NCBI GenBank assembly: GCA_964493515.1 | Contig: CAZBNJ010000038.1 | Location: 1-17,163 of the forward strand | Direction: 5' to 3' | Length of the DNA: 17,163 nt | From: CANRIN01 sp964493515 | GTDB taxonomy: Bacteria; Bacillota; Clostridia; Oscillospirales; JAAYOS01 | The notes under the pieces: generated by a model | The model's database searches: none | Told to the model about the DNA's origin: nothing | What the model saw: the letters and a program-made list of their open reading frames with translations, nothing else | Shown here: one piece after another, positions 12,446 to 17,163 of the stretch | Layout of the letters: each line of letters begins with the position of its first letter | How positions within the stretch are numbered: position 1 is the stretch's first letter | Translations under genes and position numbers: made by a program

Positions 12446-15127
12446 TTACTTCTGCTTGCGGCCCTTGGTGTTGGTCTGCTTCACGCTGTCGGCGGCGGTC
12501 GGCATCTTCGGCTCGACAAAGTGCTTGCCGTAGTAGGCGTTTAGGTACATCTGCTTTATCTCGCTCATCAGCGGATAGCGCGGATTCGCACCGGTGCACT
12601 GGTCGTCGAATGCCTGCTCGACCATGTCGTCAAGGCGGTCGAGGAAGTCCTTCTCGTCAATGCCGTATTCCTTGATCGTCGCCTTGATGCCAACCTTCTT
12701 CTTCAGGTCGTTTATCAGCTTGATAAGACCCTCCAGCTTCTCCTCGTCGGTCTTGCCGGAAACGCCCAGATACTCGGCGACCTCGGCGTAGCGGCGCAGG
12801 GTGTGCGGATGGTCGTACTGTGAGAAGGTGCCCATCTTGACCGGAGTCTCGCTCGCGTTAAAGCGGAGCACTTCCTCTATCATCAGCGCGTTCGCGACGC
12901 CGTGCGGCAGATGGTGGAACGCGCCCAGCTTGTGCGCCATCGAGTGGCAGACGCCGAGGAACGCGTTTGCGAACGCCATGCCCGCCATCGTCGCGGCGTT
13001 GGCCATCTTCTCGCGTGCCTCAACGTCGGTCTGACCGTTGTCATAGGCGCGCGGCAGATAGGCGAATATTGTCTTGAGCGCCTTTAGCGCGAGACCGTCG
13101 GTGTAGTCGGTCGCGAGCATCGCGGCGTACGCCTCCAGCGCGTGGGTGACCGCGTCGATGCCGCTCGCGGCGGTAAGTCCCTTCGGTGCGGACATATGGA
13201 AGTCGGTGTCGATTATCGCCATGTTCGGCAGCAGCTCGTAGTCGGCAAGCGGGTACTTGACGCCCGACTTCTCGTCGGTGATGACCGCAAACGGCGTGAC
13301 CTCCGAGCCGGTGCCCGCCGAAGTCGGGATGGCGACGAAGTAGGCCTTCTCGCCCATCTTCGGGAAGGTGTAGATGCGCTTGCGGATATCGACAAAGCGC
13401 ATTGCCATGTCCATGAAGTCTGCCTCCGGATGCTCGTACAGCACCCACATTATCTTTGCCGCGTCCATCGCCGAGCCGCCGCCGAGCGCGATGATGCAGT
13501 CGGGGTCAAACGCGCGCATCTGCTCCGCGCCGGCCTTCGCGCAGGCGAGCGTCGGATCGGGTTCGACGTTGAAGAAGCAGGTGTGGGCGATTCCCATCTC
13601 GCTGAGCTTATCGGTTATCGGCTTGGTGTAGCCGTTCTCATACAGGAAGTTGTCGGTTACGATGAACGCCTTGCGCTTGCCCATCACCGTGCCCAGCTCG
13701 TCGAGCGCGACCGGCAGGCATCCCTTCTTGATGTATATCTTCTGGGGCGTGCGGAACCACAGCATATTCTCTCTCCTCTCGGCAACTGTTTTCACGTTTA
13801 TCAGGTGCTTGACGCCGACATTGTCGCTTACCGAGTTTCCGCCCCACGAGCCGCAGCCCAGCGTGAGCGACGGAGCGAGCTTGAAGTTGTACAGGTCGCC
13901 TATGCCGCCGTGCGAGGAGGGGGTGTTGACAAGGATGCGGCAGGTCTTCATCCGCGCCGCAAACTCGTCCAGCTTCGCCTGCTCGGTGGTGGCGTTGAGG
14001 TATATCGAGCTGGTGTGGCCGTAGCCGCCGTCGGCTATGAGCCGCTCCGCCTTATCGAACGCCTCGCGGATGTTCTTTGCGCGGTACATCGCAAGCACCG
14101 GCGACAGCTTCTCGTGGGCAAACTCCTCGCTCAGCTCAACGCTCTCGACCTCGCCTATCAGTATCTTCGTTCCCTCCGGAACGCTGACACCCGCAAGCTC
14201 GGCGATGCGAGCCGCCTTCTGGCCGACTATCTTGGCGTTCAGACCGCCGTTAATGATTATCGTCTTGCGAACCTTCTCGGTCTCGGCGGGGGTGAGGAAG
14301 TAGCATCCGCGAGCCGCAAACTCGCTCTTGACCGTGTCGTACACCTTGTCAAGCACGATGACCGATTGCTCGGACGCGCATATCATGCCGTTGTCGAAGG
14401 TCTTGGAGTGGATTATCGAGCTTACCGCGAGCAGTATGTCGGCGGTGTCATCGATTATCGCCGGGACGTTGCCCGCGCCGACGCCGAGCGCCGGTTTGCC
14501 GGACGAATACGCCGCCTTGACCATGCCGGGACCGCCGGTTGCGAGGATGATGTCTGCCTCCTTCATGACCAGGTTCGTCATGTCCAGCGACGGCACGTCT
14601 ATCCACGCGAAGATGCCCTCCGGCGCGCCCGCCGCTACCGCCGCGTCGTACACAACCTTTGCCGCCGCGATGGTGCATCCCTTTGCGCGCGGATGCGGGC
14701 TGATGATTATTCCGTTGCGCGTCTTGAGCGATATAAGGCACTTGAATATCGCCGTCGAGGTCGGGTTGGTGGTCGGAATGACCGCCGCGACCACGCCTAT
14801 CGGTTCGGCGATCTTCTTGATGCCGTACGCCTTGTCCTCCTCTATGACGCCGCAGGTCTTGGTGTCCCTGTACGCGTTATAGATGTACTCGGCGGCGTAG
14901 TGGTTCTTTATGACCTTGTCCTCCACTATGCCCATGCCGGTCTCCTCAACCGCCATCTTTGCAAGCTCAATGCGCTGCTTGTTTGCGGCGGTAGCGGCTG
15001 CGAGGAATATCGCGTCCACCTGCTCCTGGGTGTATGTGGCAAACTTTCGCTGCGCCTCGCGCACCCGCGCTATCGCAGCCTCCAGTTTTTCCACGCTGTC
15101 TACGGTCTCGAACTCTTTTACAGCCAT
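12446..15127 (-). CDS. adhE: Bifunctional aldehyde-alcohol dehydrogenase AdhE
   Basis: An 893-residue two-domain enzyme that reduces acetyl-CoA to acetaldehyde and then to ethanol with two NADH, re-oxidising NADH in fermentation. The CoA-acylating aldehyde dehydrogenase half (about 1-440) has the catalytic Cys250 in NGMICASEQ. The iron alcohol dehydrogenase half (about 455-870) has the nucleotide-binding GGGSAMDAAK (549-558) and the expected iron ligands D658, H662, H728 and H742. Length and order match E. coli AdhE, which forms filamentous spirosomes. The Lys/Thr-rich C-terminal tail after about 870 is slightly longer than usual. ATG 15127 has GGAGG 8 bases upstream. The promoter carries a Rex-like palindrome, so induction at high NADH/NAD is expected. 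The kinase gene follows immediately. Confidence 0.97.
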   Translation of the reverse strand: MAVKEFETVDSVEKLEAAIARVREAQRKFATYTQEQVDAIFLAAATAANKQRIELAKMAVEETGMGIVEDKVIKNHYAAEYIYNAYRDTKTCGVIEEDKAYGIKKIAEPIGVVAAVIPTTNPTSTAIFKCLISLKTRNGIIISPHPRAKGCTIAAAKVVYDAAVAAGAPEGIFAWIDVPSLDMTNLVMKEADIILATGGPGMVKAAYSSGKPALGVGAGNVPAIIDDTADILLAVSSIIHSKTFDNGMICASEQSVIVLDKVYDTVKSEFAARGCYFLTPAETEKVRKTIIINGGLNAKIVGQKAARIAELAGVSVPEGTKILIGEVESVELSEEFAHEKLSPVLAMYRAKNIREAFDKAERLIADGGYGHTSSIYLNATTEQAKLDEFAARMKTCRILVNTPSSHGGIGDLYNFKLAPSLTLGCGSWGGNSVSDNVGVKHLINVKTVAERRENMLWFRTPQKIYIKKGCLPVALDELGTVMGKRKAFIVTDNFLYENGYTKPITDKLSEMGIAHTCFFNVEPDPTLACAKAGAEQMRAFDPDCIIALGGGSAMDAAKIMWVLYEHPEADFMDMAMRFVDIRKRIYTFPKMGEKAYFVAIPTSAGTGSEVTPFAVITDEKSGVKYPLADYELLPNMAIIDTDFHMSAPKGLTAASGIDAVTHALEAYAAMLATDYTDGLALKALKTIFAYLPRAYDNGQTDVEAREKMANAATMAGMAFANAFLGVCHSMAHKLGAFHHLPHGVANALMIEEVLRFNASETPVKMGTFSQYDHPHTLRRYAEVAEYLGVSGKTDEEKLEGLIKLINDLKKKVGIKATIKEYGIDEKDFLDRLDDMVEQAFDDQCTGANPRYPLMSEIKQMYLNAYYGKHFVEPKMPTAADSVKQTNTKGRKQK

Positions 15128-15185
15128 GACTTGTGCCTCCTGTGCCCTGCGGATTGATTTTAGATCAGAGGGTATATCCTCTATC

Positions 15186-15201
15186 TGTTAAAAGTTTAAC
15201 A
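15186..15201. promoter_or_regulatory. Rex-type operator (redox repressor site) at adhE
   Basis: TGTTAAAAGTTTAACA is a palindrome of two 7-bp arms around a 2-base centre. It matches the clostridial Rex pattern TTGTTAANNNNTTAACAA at all but the outermost base pair. It overlaps the -10 box and the expected start site of the adhE promoter, the position for repression. Rex control of adhE is well established in clostridia; binding here is inferred and no rex gene is in the window. Confidence 0.78.
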
Positions 15202-15221
15202 CAATTTGTCGGCTTTGTAAA
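15193..15221 (-). promoter_or_regulatory. adhE promoter
   Basis: On the - strand TTTACA (15221-15216) and TAAACT (15198-15193) are separated by 17 bases. The mRNA leader would be about 60 nt and includes a weak hairpin, AGAGG/CCTCT (15167-15171 with 15178-15182), before the ribosome site. Confidence 0.7.
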
Positions 15222-15231
15222 TTGACAAATT
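15203..15231. repeat. Inverted repeat across the adhE -35 region
   Basis: AATTTGTC (15203-15210) and GACAAATT (15224-15231) are perfect 8-bp arms separated by 13 bases and centred on the -35 box of the adhE promoter. They may be a second regulator site next to the Rex-like palindrome. Identity of any binder is unknown. Confidence 0.5.
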
Positions 15232-15357
15232 CCATGATGTGTGTGTCCTTTATATGGGTGCTGTATGTTCATAATATCCCACCCTTCCCGACACTCTATG
15301 CCATCGTAATTTACCACACCTAAGCGTCGATATCGCTTCCCGCCCGGATCCGGCAAC
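15232..15357. other. Intergenic DNA between adhE promoter and rhamnosidase terminator
   Basis: No ORF with a ribosome site and no RNA gene is evident here. Small structures are a 5-bp hairpin, AAGCG/CGCTT (15322-15326 with 15334-15338), and a 10-bp palindrome, CCGGATCCGG (15344-15353), next to the terminator. Neither has an evident role. Confidence 0.5.
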
Positions 15358-15384
15358 AAAAAGGGACGGCAGCCCGTCCCTTTT
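15358..15384 (-). terminator. Terminator of the rhamnosidase gene
   Basis: A perfect 11-bp stem (15359-15369 with 15374-15384) and a 4-nt loop. Read on the - strand it ends in five U. It lies 5 bases after the rhamnosidase stop. Confidence 0.92.
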
Positions 15385-15389
15385 CCACG

Positions 15390-17163
15390 TTATTTCTTCT
15401 CCTTCGGCGGAGGCATGAACCCCATAAACGGAGGCGGCAGCTCCTTCGGCGTCTTGCGTATCTCGTCGCTCACCGCCGTCTTGAAGGTGTGCTCTCCCGC
15501 GTCCAGCGTGTGCGTGTCGCCGCCTATGACCAGCTCTGCGGTGCATCCGAACGGCACCACGACCGTGTAGGTCACCTCGTCGCCGTCTATCCTCCAGCCG
15601 CACTCCCACCGTCCGGACGCCGAGTCGTACACCGCGTGCGCGTGGGAAAGCTGCGCGTTTGCCAGCGGCTCGAGGCGCGCGTGCCGCCAGCCGGGAGTCG
15701 CGCCGCGCAGTCCGCAGACATAGCGGTACATCCACTCGACCACCGCGCCGTAGGCATAGTGGTTCATCGACGACATTCCGTTGCGGTTGACCGTGCCGTC
15801 GGGCAGGACCGAGTTCCAGCGCTCCCACTGGGTCGTTGCGCCCAGCTTTATCTCGTTGAGCCAGCCCGGGTAGTCCTCGCCGAGCAGTATCGTGTATGCC
15901 AGATCGTTCAGTCCGTTGTCGCTAAGCGTCGGGCAGAGCAGCGGCGTGCCAAGGAAGCCGGTCTGGAGATGATACCTGTCCTCGTACAGCTTCTTGTTCA
16001 AAAACTCGACGATGCGCGGACGCATGGTCTCGGGCACGATGTCGAACTTGAGCGCTATCAGATACGCGGTCTGAGTGTCGCAGACGCACCGACCGTTCGG
16101 CGAGAAATACTCGCGGAGCATGCTCGCGCGTATCTGCTTGGACAGATCCTCATAGTATTCGGCGTCCGCGGTGTTGCCAAGCTCCGCCGCAGCCTTCGCC
16201 ACCAGCCGCGACGAGTGCGCGTAGTACGCCGACGCGATGTAGTGCTCGTCGGTGCCGCCGCTCGGCGCGTGCGGATTCTTGTAGTTGTCCAGCGCCAGCC
16301 AGTCGGCGGTATGGCCTCCGGTCTGCCACAGACGCTTGCTGCCGTCCGCCTCGTCCAGCTTGAACAGGTAGTCGACATACGCCTTCATCGCGGGATAGTC
16401 GCGCCCGAGCTGCACCCTGTCGCCGTATGCCTGATACACGTTCCACGGCACAACGGTCACGACGTCGCCCCAGCCGCAGATGCACATGATGTCTCTTCGC
16501 GGCTCGTTCTTCGGCGTCGCGACCGGCACATATCCCGGCACCGCGCCGTCTATTATCGACTGCTCGCACGCCACGTCCTCGATGAACTTCGCGTAGAAGG
16601 CGGGGGTGTACTGATTAAAGCAGGCGGTCCCGCTGAACACCTGTGTGTCCCCCGTCCAGCCCATGCGCTCGTCGCGCTGCGGACAGTCGGTGGGCACGTC
16701 GAGGAAGTTGTCCCGCTGACCCCAATAGGTGTTGGACACGAGCTTGTTGACAAGCTCGTTCGAGGTCTCGATCCAGCCGGTGCGCTTGAGGTCGGAGTGC
16801 ATCACGCACGCGGTTATCCTGTCCGCGTCTGGCTCCATGCCAACGACCCGCAGGTATCTGAATCCGAAGAAGGTCCCGTGCGGGCGTATCTTCGCGGGCT
16901 TGCCGTTTGAGATGTACTTAAAGGTCGCACGGGCGGAGCGCAGCGTCTCGCGATAGAACTCTCCGTGTTCGAGCACCTCCGCGCAGACAAACGACACCTC
17001 CGCGCCCGCAGGCAGGTCGACCTCCGCCTCCATGTATCCGGTCAGCATCTGTCCAAAGTCGAGCAGCTTCTCGCCGCTCGGCGTGGTGATGACCTCCGCC
17101 TTCATGCGCTCTATCACGCGTATCGGCGCGTTCGAGCGGTCCACTATCGGCACCGGCTTTCCG
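15390..17163 (-). CDS. GH78 alpha-L-rhamnosidase, 3' part (partial, start outside window)
   Basis: An open frame of about 590 codons that stays open to the window edge. The GTG at 17153 is not taken as the start: the codons before it (GKP) are in frame, and GH78 enzymes are usually about 900 residues. Visible parts are a beta-sandwich region, an (alpha/alpha)6 catalytic barrel and a C-terminal beta-sandwich ending in a Pro/Lys tail. The acidic motif DCPQRDERMGWTGD near 16690-16647 carries the likely general acid (Glu at 16668-16670), and QWERWNS carries the likely catalytic base (Glu at 15822-15824). It releases L-rhamnose from plant glycosides or polysaccharides. No signal peptide can be judged because the N-terminus is missing. 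It is transcribed separately from adhE, since a terminator intervenes. Confidence 0.92.
   Translation of the reverse strand, partial: GKPVPIVDRSNAPIRVIERMKAEVITTPSGEKLLDFGQMLTGYMEAEVDLPAGAEVSFVCAEVLEHGEFYRETLRSARATFKYISNGKPAKIRPHGTFFGFRYLRVVGMEPDADRITACVMHSDLKRTGWIETSNELVNKLVSNTYWGQRDNFLDVPTDCPQRDERMGWTGDTQVFSGTACFNQYTPAFYAKFIEDVACEQSIIDGAVPGYVPVATPKNEPRRDIMCICGWGDVVTVVPWNVYQAYGDRVQLGRDYPAMKAYVDYLFKLDEADGSKRLWQTGGHTADWLALDNYKNPHAPSGGTDEHYIASAYYAHSSRLVAKAAAELGNTADAEYYEDLSKQIRASMLREYFSPNGRCVCDTQTAYLIALKFDIVPETMRPRIVEFLNKKLYEDRYHLQTGFLGTPLLCPTLSDNGLNDLAYTILLGEDYPGWLNEIKLGATTQWERWNSVLPDGTVNRNGMSSMNHYAYGAVVEWMYRYVCGLRGATPGWRHARLEPLANAQLSHAHAVYDSASGRWECGWRIDGDEVTYTVVVPFGCTAELVIGGDTHTLDAGEHTFKTAVSDEIRKTPKELPPPFMGFMPPPKEKK

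Noticed and set aside
13142..15157. A 671-codon + strand ORF opposite adhE
   Set aside because: It is the antisense shadow of a clearly identified enzyme, has no recognisable motif and arises from the GC-biased third positions of adhE.
15489..16910. A 473-codon + strand ORF opposite the rhamnosidase
   Set aside because: It is antisense to GH78 catalytic motifs, is Arg/Val/His-rich with no family features, and has no promoter or ribosome site.
17151..17153. GTG 17153 as the true start of the rhamnosidase
   Set aside because: The frame remains open to the window edge, no ribosome site is seen, and the protein would lack about a third of the usual GH78 length.
1..17163. CRISPR arrays, tRNA or rRNA genes, insertion sequences
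   Set aside because: No regularly spaced repeats, cloverleaf sequences, rRNA segments or transposase-like ORFs were found on either strand by reading.

Overview
The window looks like chromosomal DNA from a GC-rich Clostridia-type Firmicute, plausibly a gut anaerobe of the Oscillospiraceae/Ruminococcaceae kind. This is inferred from strong GGAGG ribosome sites, near-consensus sigma-A promoters with 17-bp spacers, U-tailed hairpin terminators, a Rex-like operator before adhE, and gene types typical of fermenting anaerobes. Most genes are G+C-rich yet use the isoleucine codon ATA very often. Two segments, the acyltransferase at 5533-6624 and the 10.64-11.60 kb islet, are visibly more A+T-rich and look acquired.

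Layout, + strand: the last 31 codons of an unidentified gene and its terminator; the metallopeptidase pepF; an 11-codon leader ORF followed by an RNA region that can fold in mutually exclusive ways, then an RNHCP-domain zinc-ribbon protein and a terminator; the potassium uptake pair trkA-trkH, followed without a terminator by an acyltransferase-3 membrane protein; a three-gene ABC importer (lipoprotein, permease, ATPase) of the TrpXYZ/ABC_sub_bind kind with its own promoter and terminator; and a winged-helix protein of the HTH_42/AlkZ superfamily.

Layout, - strand, from 17163 leftwards: a GH78 alpha-L-rhamnosidase that runs off the window; adhE (bifunctional aldehyde/alcohol dehydrogenase) behind a Rex-like palindrome, closely followed by an APH-fold kinase; and an A+T-rich islet with a DUF2089-type zinc-ribbon/HTH regulator and a probable 23-residue membrane peptide. 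This islet lies between two nearly identical 44-bp copies of a bidirectional terminator.

The most interesting signal is at 2062-2171. A Tyr-rich leader peptide precedes four RNA segments arranged like the translational attenuators of erm-type resistance genes: one fold buries the RNHCP ribosome site in a 14-bp stem, and a competing 11-bp stem frees it. Next are the duplicated terminator around the DUF2089 islet with its hidden small ORF, the putative operator between -35 and -10 of the DUF2089 promoter, and the Rex-type control of adhE plus kinase. No rRNA, tRNA, CRISPR array, transposase or integrase was seen.
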